Part shown: one piece after another, positions 53,137-62,380 of the stretch | Position numbering within the stretch: the first letter of the stretch is position 1 | How the letters are laid out: each line of letters begins with the position of its first letter | Origin: Dyella_B nitratireducens | GTDB lineage: Bacteria; Pseudomonadota; Gammaproteobacteria; Xanthomonadales; Rhodanobacteraceae | NCBI RefSeq assembly: GCF_049532905.1 | Contig: NZ_CP064032.1 | Coordinates: 3,286,001 to 3,350,000, forward strand | Direction: 5' to 3' | DNA length: 64,000 nt | Notes under the pieces: model-generated | The model's input: only the letters and a program-made list of their open reading frames with translations | Database searches by the model: none | Told to the model about the DNA's origin: nothing | Position numbers and translations under genes: made by a program

Positions 53137-53210
53137 GTAGGTTGGGGTGCAAACCCCAACATTGCCATCCACGTGAGCGGCACGATGTTGGGGTTTGCAC
53201 CCCAACCTAC
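53137..53210. repeat. GTAG-headed inverted repeat, copy 7
   Basis: Both arms are perfect: GTAGGTTGGGGTGCAAACCC from 53137 and the inverse ending CCCCAACCTAC at 53210; flanking CC/GG extends the stem. Likely acts at the 3' end of the glucan synthase transcript. Confidence 0.9.
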
Positions 53211-53313
53211 GGACGATACGCACCGCAAAATAAGAACAGCCTTAATGCGCGGTGCACGCCCAGCTCGCTAAGCTGCCACTTGCGATGCTCAATCCAGGAT
53301 GGAACCCTACCGC

Positions 53314-55077
53314 ATGCGTCAGATTCACCGCTATCTGAGCCTGCTCCTGCTATTGCTTGTTCCCGCGCTGAGCCACGCGGGGGTGCAGCTTGTTGTGGAT
53401 GGCGTGAATGATCCGCTCAAAGCCGCGGTCGTCGCAGGCGTAAGCCTCTCGCAATATGCTGCGCGCGATGTCAGCGAAGCGCAGGTACATCGCCTCTACG
53501 ATCGTGCGGATGCCGAGGCCGGCGCTGCACTGCGCCCGTATGGCTACTACGACGCGCATATCACCGGAAAAATCGTGCAGGCCGGCAAGGACTGGCGCAT
53601 CAGCCTGCATGTAACCCCCGGCGAACCCGTAAAAGTCACGTCCATCGACGTCAAGCTCGATCCCGCTGCTGCCGCGCTGAAGCCGATCCGCGATGCTCGC
53701 CGCGGCATCGAGAAACTCAAAGGCCAGCGTCTGGACGACGCCGGCTACGATGCCGCGCGCGATGCCTTGAACAACGCGCTCACGGCCAACGGCTATCTCG
53801 ACGCGAAACTCACCGTCCGTCGCGTCGAGGTGAATCGCGGCGAGCGCAGCGCTGCCATCCACCTGGCTTGGGATGTAGGGCGTCGTTACCGCTATGGCCA
53901 GGTGCAGTTTGAAGGCTCGCAGTTCCAGCCGAATTTCCTGCAACGCTACGTGCCCTTCAAGACCGGCGACTACTTCGATCAGAACCAACTGCTGAGCTTG
54001 CAGCAAGCACTCAATAGCGCGGACTATTTTTCGGTGGTCAACGTCATCCCCGAAACCGACAAGGCGAAAGATGGCGTCGTCGATATCAAGGTGGAACTGG
54101 CACCCGCCAAACGCAGGATCTACACCACCGGCTTGTTCGTCGGCACGGACACCGGCGTTGGCGTACGTGGTGGCGTGGAATATCGTTGGGTGAACAGCTA
54201 CGGCCACAAGTGGAAGAACGACATTGTGCTGGCACAGCGGCTGAAAACGCTCTCCAGCCAATACACCATTCCGCTCCCGGGCGACAATCAACGCAGCCTC
54301 AACTTCGGCGCCACGTTCCGCGATGCGAACACGGTCACCTCGCAATCACGCACGCTCGAGCTGGTCGCCAACGAAAGTGAACTCTGGCACGAATGGGTGC
54401 GCACGGTGGGCGTGCACGCGCTTACCGGCTCGTTCGATGTCGGCAAGACGCCGAACGAACCGGAAAGCACCCCAGGTGTGGAACACGGTCACAGTACGCT
54501 GTTCTATGCCGAAGGCTCGCTGAGCCGGAAGGTCGCGGACAATTTTGACTTCGTGCATCGTGGTTGGTCGCTGAATTTTGATGCGCGCAGCACCGCCAAC
54601 GATCTGCTTTCCACCGCACGCTTCAGCGAAATCACGGCCAGTGGCAAATGGATCCGTTCGTTCTGGCGTACCAATCGTCTGATCCTGCGCGGTGACCTCG
54701 GACACGTGTGGACCAATCATTTCGATGCACTACCGCCGCAATTGCGCTTCTTCGCCGGCGGCGACCAATCCATTCGCGGCTATCCGTTCCAGGGCATCGG
54801 CCCGGAAAACACCTATGGCCGTGTGATCGGCGGCAACAGCCTGGTGATCGGCAGCGCCACCATCGAGCACTACTTCACACCGCGCTGGGGTATCGCCACC
54901 TTCGTCGACGCCGGCAATGCGTTCAACGGCACCAACGTTCATCCCAAAATCGGCACGGGCATCGGCGTACGCTGGCGTTCGCCGGTGGGCATGATTCGCG
55001 TGGACGTGGGCACGCCCATCAATGATGCACAACGCCACGGCGTGGAACTGCACCTCGTGATCGGCCCGGATCTGTGA
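53314..55077 (+). CDS. tamA: TamA, Omp85-family outer-membrane translocation/assembly factor
   Basis: 587 aa from ATG 53314, which opens a clean signal peptide (YLSLLLLLLVPALSHA); an in-frame ATG 15 bp earlier has less room for a ribosome binding site. Three POTRA-like units (about 24-260), then a 16-strand barrel with the Omp85 signatures GGDQSIRGYPFQGIGP and PVGMIRVDVGTP. Works with inner-membrane TamB to insert autotransporters and move lipids. The tamB start follows within 11 bp. Confidence 0.94.
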   Translation: MRQIHRYLSLLLLLLVPALSHAGVQLVVDGVNDPLKAAVVAGVSLSQYAARDVSEAQVHRLYDRADAEAGAALRPYGYYDAHITGKIVQAGKDWRISLHVTPGEPVKVTSIDVKLDPAAAALKPIRDARRGIEKLKGQRLDDAGYDAARDALNNALTANGYLDAKLTVRRVEVNRGERSAAIHLAWDVGRRYRYGQVQFEGSQFQPNFLQRYVPFKTGDYFDQNQLLSLQQALNSADYFSVVNVIPETDKAKDGVVDIKVELAPAKRRIYTTGLFVGTDTGVGVRGGVEYRWVNSYGHKWKNDIVLAQRLKTLSSQYTIPLPGDNQRSLNFGATFRDANTVTSQSRTLELVANESELWHEWVRTVGVHALTGSFDVGKTPNEPESTPGVEHGHSTLFYAEGSLSRKVADNFDFVHRGWSLNFDARSTANDLLSTARFSEITASGKWIRSFWRTNRLILRGDLGHVWTNHFDALPPQLRFFAGGDQSIRGYPFQGIGPENTYGRVIGGNSLVIGSATIEHYFTPRWGIATFVDAGNAFNGTNVHPKIGTGIGVRWRSPVGMIRVDVGTPINDAQRHGVELHLVIGPDL

Positions 55078-55087
55078 GGTGGACGAT

Positions 55088-58000
55088 ATGAATACGACAC
55101 AACCCACACCTCCTCGCTCTCGTCGCCGCTGGTTGCGTGTAATCGGCATCATTGCCTTCGCCTTTGTTGTGCTTGTAGCAGGCGGCCTGGGCTGGTTGCT
55201 ATGCACCGGCTCGGGTTTGCGCTTCGCATTGGGACAAGTGCAAGGCCTCATGCACGGTGCGCTGCAAGTGCAGCAGGCGGAAGGACGTCTGATCGGCCCG
55301 ATCGACATCGCGCTGCTGCGCTACGACGACGGCAAGGGCACAGATGTCACCATCGCGCACACGCATCTGAACTGGAATATCACTGCCCTGCTCTACAAGC
55401 GCCTGCACGTTGTCGACCTGCGTGTAGACCGCGTGGACGTTGCATTACCCGTCTCGGAGCAAAACACATCGTCGTCCAGCGGCTTCTCGCTGAAACCGCC
55501 GATCGCGCTGGTACTGGATCGCGTGCACATCGGCCCTGTAACGATCAAGGAAGACGGTAAGCCGCTATTCGCCGCTGACCAGCTCGACCTTGCCGGTAAT
55601 TGGACCAACGGCGGCTTCGAGGTAAACAAGCTAGCCTTGTGGGCACCCGATGGCCATGTTGATCTCATCGGTCAGCTCAGTGTCGGTCGCCGTTATCGCG
55701 GCAAAGGCCATGCCGAGGTGGCATGGAAGATCAGCGACGTCGAATACGCCGGCACGCTCGACGCCCAAGGCAACGGCCGCAATGCGCAGTTGCATCTGAT
55801 CCTGACCCAGCCCATGGACGCGCAATTGCAGCTCGACCTGGACCAGCGCAAAAACAATGCATGGACGGCCAAGCTCGACGCGCCCCCCTTCGACCCCAAG
55901 CTCCTGCTTGGCAGCAGCTCGATCACACGGCTGGGCGCTAACCTGCAAGGCAGCGGCGATCAGCAAGGTGGCACGTTGACCGGTCAACTCGATCTCAACC
56001 AATACCAGGTGATGTTGCAACCGATACAGGCCAGCTTCGACAAGGATTTCAAGCAGCTGAGCTTGCAACAACTGCAGATCGCTTCGCCACAGATCAAGGG
56101 CACGGTTCATGCCGCCGGCACGGTCCAGCTCGATGCAAAGCCGGTGAGTGCGGATCTCGCCGTTGACTGGAAGGGTGTCGAATTGCCAGCGGACCTGGCA
56201 GGGCAAGTACTCGCCAGCGAAGGACGGCTTGCGGCCAAAGGCAGTGCTGACGCGTATCACGCCCAGGGCGACGTAGCGATCGGCCCACCCGGCAAGCTCG
56301 CAAAACTAGCGCTCAACCTGGACGGAACAGCGCAGCAGATTCAATTGCACACGTTGAGTGTGCTGCAACCGCAAGGCAACTTTACCGCGCGGGGCACACT
56401 CACCCTGCAGCCTGACCTTGCCTGGCAATTGCAGGCCAACGCCAGCAAATTCGACCCTGGCCAACTGCTGGCCGGCTGGCCAGGATCGCTGGATGCCGAT
56501 TTCACCACGCAAGGCAAGCTTGCCAAAACCGGCCCGGATGCAACGCTTGAACTGCGCAAGCTCGACGGACAACTCCGCCAACGGCAGTTGCGTGGCACCG
56601 GCCATCTGCATCTATTACCCAATCAAGTCGTGGATGGCACGCTCGACCTTGCCTCCGGCCAAAGCACGGTGAAGTTGCAAGCACGTCCGGGTGAAAGCAA
56701 CGACGCGAATATCACACTGGCCATCGCCTCGTTGAACGATTGGCTGCCGCAAGCGACGGGCGCGCTCAACGGACAATTCCGTGCACTGGGCAAATATCCC
56801 AAACTGGCGATCAGCGGCACGCTGCAAGGCCAGTCGCTGGCCTGGGATAACCAGCGCGCGCAACAACTGCAGTTGCAAGCCGACATACCCGACATCAGCA
56901 GCATTGGCGGCAAACTGCAATTGCATGCCGCCGGGGCTGAACTTGGTGGCATGGCATTCAAGCAGATTCACTTGAATGGGCAAGGCACCTCCGCCCAGCA
57001 CGAACTCACGCTGGATATGCAAGGCACGCCGCTGTCCACGTCGCTGGCGCTGAACGGTGTATTGAAAGGCAGCAACTGGAACGGCACGCTCTCCTCGCTC
57101 ACGCTGGATGTGCAAGGTTTGCCGCGCTGGCATTTGCAGCAGGCCACGCAACTGGGATGGAACAACGGCAGCGCCAGCCTTGGTGAGCTATGCCTTACCG
57201 CCGGCGAGCCGCTGCTTTGCGTCAACGGCAATCTGGACAAGGCTGGCAATCTCGATGCCGGCTATCGTCTGCAAGCCGTGCCGCTCGCCTTGATCGCCAG
57301 CGCTGCCGGCAGTACCGACATGCCCGTCAGCGCCGATGGCACGCTGGAAGGTTTTGGCAAGATTCGACGCACCGCGGCAGGTGCGCTAACTGGCAATGCA
57401 TCGATCACTTCGGCACAAGGCCGCATGACTTACAACGAGCATCCTGATCAGCCATTGCTGTCTTATAAAGATCTGGCGGTGAATGCCACGCTCGCGCCGG
57501 ACAACCAACAAGCGACCGTGCATGCATCGATCAATGGAAATGGACGTCTGGATGGCCAGGTAGCCATCGCGGGCAAGCAACAGGCACTCAGTGGCCAAGT
57601 CGGCCTGCGCCTGGAAGATCTCGCTTTCATCGGCCTGTTCACGGACGAACTCGCCAGTGTGAAGGGACGCGTCGACGGCAATTTCAAACTCGGTGGCACA
57701 CTGTCCACGCCGGACATCACAGGGCAGGCTACCGTCGATGGCTTTGCCGCCGAAGTGCCGGATGCAGGCCTGAAGCTTACCGATGGCCGCATCGTCGCGA
57801 GCACGAACGACGCGCGAGTACTAAGCATCGACGGCAACGTCCAATCCGGCAAAGGCAAGCTCGCCATCAATGGCACCGCAGGGTTGGATACCCAAACCCC
57901 TACCGCGATCACCCTGAAAGGCAGTGGTGTAACCGTCATCGATATCCCTGCTGCGAAAGTCGTACTCACGCCCGACCTGCTCCTGCGCCATGACGCACAA

Positions 58001-58873
58001 GGCCTCCAGGCTACCGGTTCCGTGCAGCTGGACAGCGCCGACGTAAATCTCGACAAACTGCCAGGCAGCGGCACGAACAAGGCATCATCTGACGTGGTCG
58101 TCGTAGACGAGCCACAACCTGCTGCCAACAGTGGTTCGACGCCCATCCATGCATCGATCAAGGTCGATCTCGGCAGACATGCTCATCTTGTCGGCATGGG
58201 ACTGGACGGGCAGCTTGGCGGCGTCATTACCGTCGACGAACGTCCCGGCCGAGCCACCACGGGTCAAGGCCAAGTGACTGTTAACGGAACCTACAAAGCG
58301 TACGGACAAAACCTGCAAATCCAGCAAGGTCAACTACTGTTCGCCAGCACGCCGATCGACAACCCCGGTCTCAACATCAAGGCGATACGTAGCCTGCAGC
58401 CCAACGCCACCATCAACGAAGGCCAACAAGTGGGCTTGCAGATCAACGGCACCGCGCAGCGACCTGTTCTCACCGTGTTCTCCAACCCGACGATGGATCA
58501 ATCCGATGCGCTTTCCTATCTGATTACCGGCAAGCCCATCTCGCAAGTCAGCAGCGGCGGCGAAAGCAATATGGTGAACGCGGCTGCGCAAGCGCTCGGT
58601 TCGGCTACTGGCAATCTGCTGGCCAAGAGTATCGGCAGCAAGTTGGGCATCGAGGACATCGGCGTCAGCAGCAGCGATGCTTTGAACGGCAGCTCTGCCT
58701 TCACCGTTGGCAAATACCTGTCGCCGCGCCTCTATCTCAGCTACGGCATCGGACTGTTCGAGCCGGGCCAGGTCATTACCTTGCGCTATCGCTTGAGCCG
58801 ACGCTGGAACTTTGAAGCGCAAAACGCTACCGACTTCAATCGCGCGAGCATCAATTACCGCATCGAAAAATAG
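55088..58873 (+). CDS. tamB: TamB, AsmA-like translocation and assembly module subunit
   Basis: 1261 aa from ATG 55088 with GAGGTGG about 7 nt upstream (an in-frame GTG at 55079 overlaps it). One N-terminal membrane anchor (IIAFAFVVLVAGGLGWLL), then a very long repetitive beta-strand body (typical beta-taco groove) and the C-terminal DUF490 domain (QSDALSYLITGKPI, KSIGSKLGIEDIG, KYLSPRLYLSYGIGLFEPG). Spans the periplasm to TamA. Same operon as tamA. Confidence 0.94.
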   Translation: MNTTQPTPPRSRRRWLRVIGIIAFAFVVLVAGGLGWLLCTGSGLRFALGQVQGLMHGALQVQQAEGRLIGPIDIALLRYDDGKGTDVTIAHTHLNWNITALLYKRLHVVDLRVDRVDVALPVSEQNTSSSSGFSLKPPIALVLDRVHIGPVTIKEDGKPLFAADQLDLAGNWTNGGFEVNKLALWAPDGHVDLIGQLSVGRRYRGKGHAEVAWKISDVEYAGTLDAQGNGRNAQLHLILTQPMDAQLQLDLDQRKNNAWTAKLDAPPFDPKLLLGSSSITRLGANLQGSGDQQGGTLTGQLDLNQYQVMLQPIQASFDKDFKQLSLQQLQIASPQIKGTVHAAGTVQLDAKPVSADLAVDWKGVELPADLAGQVLASEGRLAAKGSADAYHAQGDVAIGPPGKLAKLALNLDGTAQQIQLHTLSVLQPQGNFTARGTLTLQPDLAWQLQANASKFDPGQLLAGWPGSLDADFTTQGKLAKTGPDATLELRKLDGQLRQRQLRGTGHLHLLPNQVVDGTLDLASGQSTVKLQARPGESNDANITLAIASLNDWLPQATGALNGQFRALGKYPKLAISGTLQGQSLAWDNQRAQQLQLQADIPDISSIGGKLQLHAAGAELGGMAFKQIHLNGQGTSAQHELTLDMQGTPLSTSLALNGVLKGSNWNGTLSSLTLDVQGLPRWHLQQATQLGWNNGSASLGELCLTAGEPLLCVNGNLDKAGNLDAGYRLQAVPLALIASAAGSTDMPVSADGTLEGFGKIRRTAAGALTGNASITSAQGRMTYNEHPDQPLLSYKDLAVNATLAPDNQQATVHASINGNGRLDGQVAIAGKQQALSGQVGLRLEDLAFIGLFTDELASVKGRVDGNFKLGGTLSTPDITGQATVDGFAAEVPDAGLKLTDGRIVASTNDARVLSIDGNVQSGKGKLAINGTAGLDTQTPTAITLKGSGVTVIDIPAAKVVLTPDLLLRHDAQGLQATGSVQLDSADVNLDKLPGSGTNKASSDVVVVDEPQPAANSGSTPIHASIKVDLGRHAHLVGMGLDGQLGGVITVDERPGRATTGQGQVTVNGTYKAYGQNLQIQQGQLLFASTPIDNPGLNIKAIRSLQPNATINEGQQVGLQINGTAQRPVLTVFSNPTMDQSDALSYLITGKPISQVSSGGESNMVNAAAQALGSATGNLLAKSIGSKLGIEDIGVSSSDALNGSSAFTVGKYLSPRLYLSYGIGLFEPGQVITLRYRLSRRWNFEAQNATDFNRASINYRIEK

Positions 58874-58889
58874 AATTCACCGCGCCAAG

Positions 58890-58935
58890 CGTGGGTTGGG
58901 TTATCCCGGACTTGATCCGGGGTAACCCAACCCAC
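58890..58935. repeat. Long hairpin after tamB
   Basis: CGTGGGTTGGGTTATCCCGG (58890 on) pairs with its inverse ending CAACCCACG (58935) across a CTTGA loop, 20 of 21 positions matching. It lies between tamB and the convergent methyltransferase gene, so could end both transcripts. Resembles, but is distinct from, the GTAG family (GTGGGTTGGG against GTAGGTTGGG). Confidence 0.75.
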
Positions 58936-58969
58936 GATCGTCATCCCAGCCGACGAGTGCTGCTGCGCT

Positions 58970-59731
58970 TCAGAGCTCAAAGCGCTGCTCAAGTTCGAAG
59001 CGATTTTCTACCGGCGATGCAATCACATTCTGATGCACACAGCCTGGAAAGATATTGGCACTCTCGCCCGCATGATTGTCGGCGTTATACAGGTAAGGCG
59101 TGTGAGACCAGCAACGATAACCCAGCTCCTTGATCGCCTGTACCTCCGCCTCCACCTGCTCGATGCCAGAAAGACGGTAATAGATGATCGGGCGATGCTT
59201 GCGGATGGTTTCGGCGGCGCCCAGCAGCAGATCGATCAGGCTGCCCGGCACGTTGAGCTTGAGTAGATGCAGGCTTTCCAGCTCGAGGCTGTCGACGGTG
59301 GCCGTGGTGACCATTTCATCCTGCTCGCCAGCCTGGACTACACCTCCGGGCAGCGAGGACAATGACACCTGCGCCGCGGCGCGACCCAACCAGCACGAAT
59401 GCGTGTACACATTGGTGAGCTGATTGATGGCGACATTCGCACATAGCTGCTGGAACGGCAGACGGCGCGGCTCGGCCACGTGCACCGCGCCCTGCTCGCC
59501 CACGGCCTGCGCAAACCACAGTGTGTGTGCACCGTATTCGCCGCCGAACTCCAGCACGCTCTGTCCGTCCTCGATCAAGCCGCTCAGCAGATTGAGTTCC
59601 TGCTCAGCCCATTCGCCGTAGCGCTGCAGCGAGCGTGCCGCCGGCCCCTTCGGCGCAATGGACGTCATCATGCCGTAGCGCGTGTTCCACAACCGCGACG
59701 ACGAGTCAGATTGCTTCTTTTTCGTATTCAT
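58970..59731 (-). CDS. FkbM-like SAM-dependent methyltransferase
   Basis: 253 aa. SAM-binding VLEFGGEYGAHTLWFAQAVG, then AEPRRLPFQQLCANVAIN, and the late motif LHLLKLNVPGSLIDLLLGA, the FkbM layout. The usual D in DxGxxxG is E here. Transfers a methyl group probably to a sugar or small-molecule hydroxyl; substrate unknown. About 40 bp after the gene for the large membrane protein, same strand, so a likely two-gene unit. Confidence 0.8.
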   Translation of the reverse strand: MNTKKKQSDSSSRLWNTRYGMMTSIAPKGPAARSLQRYGEWAEQELNLLSGLIEDGQSVLEFGGEYGAHTLWFAQAVGEQGAVHVAEPRRLPFQQLCANVAINQLTNVYTHSCWLGRAAAQVSLSSLPGGVVQAGEQDEMVTTATVDSLELESLHLLKLNVPGSLIDLLLGAAETIRKHRPIIYYRLSGIEQVEAEVQAIKELGYRCWSHTPYLYNADNHAGESANIFPGCVHQNVIASPVENRFELEQRFEL

Positions 59732-59770
59732 ATTGAAAACCTCTAGTAAGTGATGAAGATGATGGAAGAG

Positions 59771-61978
59771 CTAGCACGTGGCGCTGGCGATGCTGAGGTG
59801 CCTCATCGTCTGTTGCCGGGCGGCGAGCTGCTGCGGTAAAGCGGACGCCGTTCCCCACTGCCGGCACGCTTCCTGCCAGATGGCGATCAACGCCGGCGTC
59901 GCACAACCATCGCGCCAAGCGCTCTCGCAAAGCTCGCAGGTACGCGCGAAATCGGCATGGCGCAAATAGGTTTGTGCCATGCGCTGCAAGGTGTCTGGAT
60001 GTCGGACGTGCATGGCCTCGAGCCGCCCTGCGAGGGCGATGGCAACGTCGCTTTGCACCGCCATGCCTGGCAAGCTCTCATACGCCCACTGCACGGCGAG
60101 TCGGCATTGCATGCTTTCTGCACGCAGACGCGGCTCGCCTTCGGCCATGAAGGCATGCATCAGGGCATGCGAATAGGCTCCCTTGGCTTGTTCCGGCGGC
60201 AGCACGTTACCGCGGGCGAGCGCTATGACGGCCACGGCCAGCGCGTTGTCCGCGCTCGGCACGCGCTCGTAGAGGGCATCGACCAGCGCTTGTGCCGTGT
60301 CCAGACTGCTCAATCGCGACCCTCCTTGCTCGATCGCCGCGCGCTGACGAAGCAGTTCGGCACGACGCCGCTGTGCAGCATCAGTACTGGCCGACACTTC
60401 GCTCAAACGCAGGCAGATCGACTCCGCTTCGGTATACCGTGCAAGCGCGGCGTCACCGAATTGGCATTGCGCCCAGAACATAAGCACATCGATCCATGCG
60501 AACAGAGTTGCTGGTTCACCTTGCACGAGCTGTTGCGCATATTCCGACTGCATGCTGCGCAACGAGAGCAGACGCGCCGCGCCTTTCTGCCGCTTGACGC
60601 GACGAAGGTCAATGTCGATCAGCCGTGCCTGCCACCTTGCAGTCCGCTCGTGGTCGGCGGTCATGCTAAGCCCGATCCACTCTTCTGCTTCCGCGTACAA
60701 CGCGTCGGCATCGCGATGGCTTGCATCATCGGCACGCAGCAAGAGGGTGCTGACCAGCAGCCACGGCAAGGTTAGCGATTGTGCGTCAGGTATGGCCTGT
60801 CGCAGCATGCTTTCCCAAGCCAGCAGAACATCGTGCGAAACGGGTTCGCCGGTAGTGCAGATTACTTCCGGCAAATCATTGCCACGTTCGATCAGGAGCG
60901 CGGAAATATCATCGGATTCGCGCAGCGCGATGCGCTCCAGTTGATCCAACAGCTGCGACAGCGGATCGTCGCTGGTCGTCAACACCGGCACCGGCATATC
61001 AGCGCTCTGCTCGTGAACAAGCACTTCTTCTTTTACCGCCACATCGGCAACGAGGAGTGCGTCGTCCGCTTCGTGCACGGTTTGCTCTGCGAGCGACGGC
61101 GGAAGAAAGTCGACCGGTGACTCCATCGCCCACTGCTCGGGAGCATCGAATTTACCCGGCTGGTAGTACCAATGCAGCCATGAAAACTGCACCGGTCCGG
61201 TTCCGGCGCTGGCCGTTTCGTCGTCGGCAAGTACCACAGGCGTAGGTGTCGATGGTACGTCGTGTTCGAATGGAGCCGAGACCATGGCTTGATCCCCTTC
61301 CTGCTCGGGCTGGCGAACAACATCTTGGATGCACGTCTCATTACCGTAGTCGGCCTTTTGTCGACGGCGTGTCGTCACACGCCACTTACGATAACGATCG
61401 AGGCCCGCGCCACCTGCGGCGATCAAGGCAATGATGGCAACAAGCCAGATCCGATTGTTGCTTTCGTCAAAGGCGGCCGCTTCGACGGGTTGTATGGAAG
61501 GTGCCGAAGCATTACTGCTGCCGGCATGGTCATCGGCGGAAGCCAACGTGTCATCGATCAGCGATGGTAGAAAAACCGTGGCGTCGCCTATGACGCGATG
61601 GAGCGACGGTTCTGGAAGCTTTTCGCTGGTTCCGACCGACGTCGCGCTTACTCCATGCACGCTGGGTTTCGCTTGCGCCGGCGCAGCCAATGGATAGGTA
61701 GGTATTGGCTGGGTGACCGGTGCTTCGTCCCGCGTATTCCGCACATTCGCGCTTGACTCATCGGGCGTCGTCGCAGCGATTTCCGAAGCGGATACTCTTG
61801 CGTGCGATCTCGCCTTGTCCGGCGCGAGATAGCCACACGCCACTAGGCTCGTGCACATCAACGTCACTGCACTGATGCTGCACACAGGCAAGTTGACCGC
61901 GCGCCGGCACCCGGCACCGAACGGAAAGGCGGCGGCCTTGGTCAACATGCGTTTGGCATTGTTTTCCGAAGTCTTCAT
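59771..61978 (-). CDS. Large two-anchor protein of unknown function
   Basis: 735 aa from ATG 61978, chosen for GGGAA upstream; an in-frame ATG at 62014 has none. N-terminal lipoprotein-like segment ending LVAC (about residue 48), a Pro/Ser/Thr-rich linker, a membrane span (IWLVAIIALIAAGGAGL, about 178-195) followed by basic residues, then a cytoplasmic-type region with a Trp-rich patch (FSWLHWYYQPGKF) and long helical, TPR-like repeats. The order (extracytoplasmic linker, span, cytoplasmic TPR) resembles FimV without LysM, but sequence likeness is not evident. Upstream of the methyltransferase in one unit. Not recognised as any known family. Confidence 0.7.
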   Translation of the reverse strand: MKTSENNAKRMLTKAAAFPFGAGCRRAVNLPVCSISAVTLMCTSLVACGYLAPDKARSHARVSASEIAATTPDESSANVRNTRDEAPVTQPIPTYPLAAPAQAKPSVHGVSATSVGTSEKLPEPSLHRVIGDATVFLPSLIDDTLASADDHAGSSNASAPSIQPVEAAAFDESNNRIWLVAIIALIAAGGAGLDRYRKWRVTTRRRQKADYGNETCIQDVVRQPEQEGDQAMVSAPFEHDVPSTPTPVVLADDETASAGTGPVQFSWLHWYYQPGKFDAPEQWAMESPVDFLPPSLAEQTVHEADDALLVADVAVKEEVLVHEQSADMPVPVLTTSDDPLSQLLDQLERIALRESDDISALLIERGNDLPEVICTTGEPVSHDVLLAWESMLRQAIPDAQSLTLPWLLVSTLLLRADDASHRDADALYAEAEEWIGLSMTADHERTARWQARLIDIDLRRVKRQKGAARLLSLRSMQSEYAQQLVQGEPATLFAWIDVLMFWAQCQFGDAALARYTEAESICLRLSEVSASTDAAQRRRAELLRQRAAIEQGGSRLSSLDTAQALVDALYERVPSADNALAVAVIALARGNVLPPEQAKGAYSHALMHAFMAEGEPRLRAESMQCRLAVQWAYESLPGMAVQSDVAIALAGRLEAMHVRHPDTLQRMAQTYLRHADFARTCELCESAWRDGCATPALIAIWQEACRQWGTASALPQQLAARQQTMRHLSIASATC

Positions 61979-62380
61979 CGCCGTTCCCGGAAAAACCTTT
62001 TGGTCAGGAGTCATCGCTCAGCAGGCAAACCTGTGAGCACCGATGGATTCATCAGCCTGCGGGCACGGACGGACGCGTCAAACTGGAAAGGCATGGTTGC
62101 CTTTCATGGTGTGACACAGACATTCCATCGCTTAGATAGCCACCCCAATCATTTGCTCTCGCTCGAATCGGCCGCACAGGCCATACGGCCCGAAGCAAAC
62201 ACCGTTGCGTTGCTTCGGACCGTTCGACGTAGGATTGTTTCGTGAAGAGTCGGACGAAGGGATGAGAAAAATACGAAAGTACTGGCCGTGGGACGATTCA
62301 CCACCGACACCGGATACATGTACGCGAAAGTTGTCCGTTTCGCTCAGGTTTTACTTATTTAATGAAGCATGGCATCGCTA
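61979..62380. other. Intergenic region; no supported gene
   Basis: About 400 bp between the efflux pump stop and the start of the large unknown gene, both on the minus strand. It has an AT-rich stretch (TTTTACTTATTTAATG, near 62350) that could contain a promoter for the unknown gene. Short frames here look like chance. Confidence 0.5.

Noticed and set aside
4594..53210. CRISPR array from recurring palindromes
   Set aside because: The repeats are scattered over 50 kb, one per gene end, not clustered with regular spacers, and no cas gene is present.
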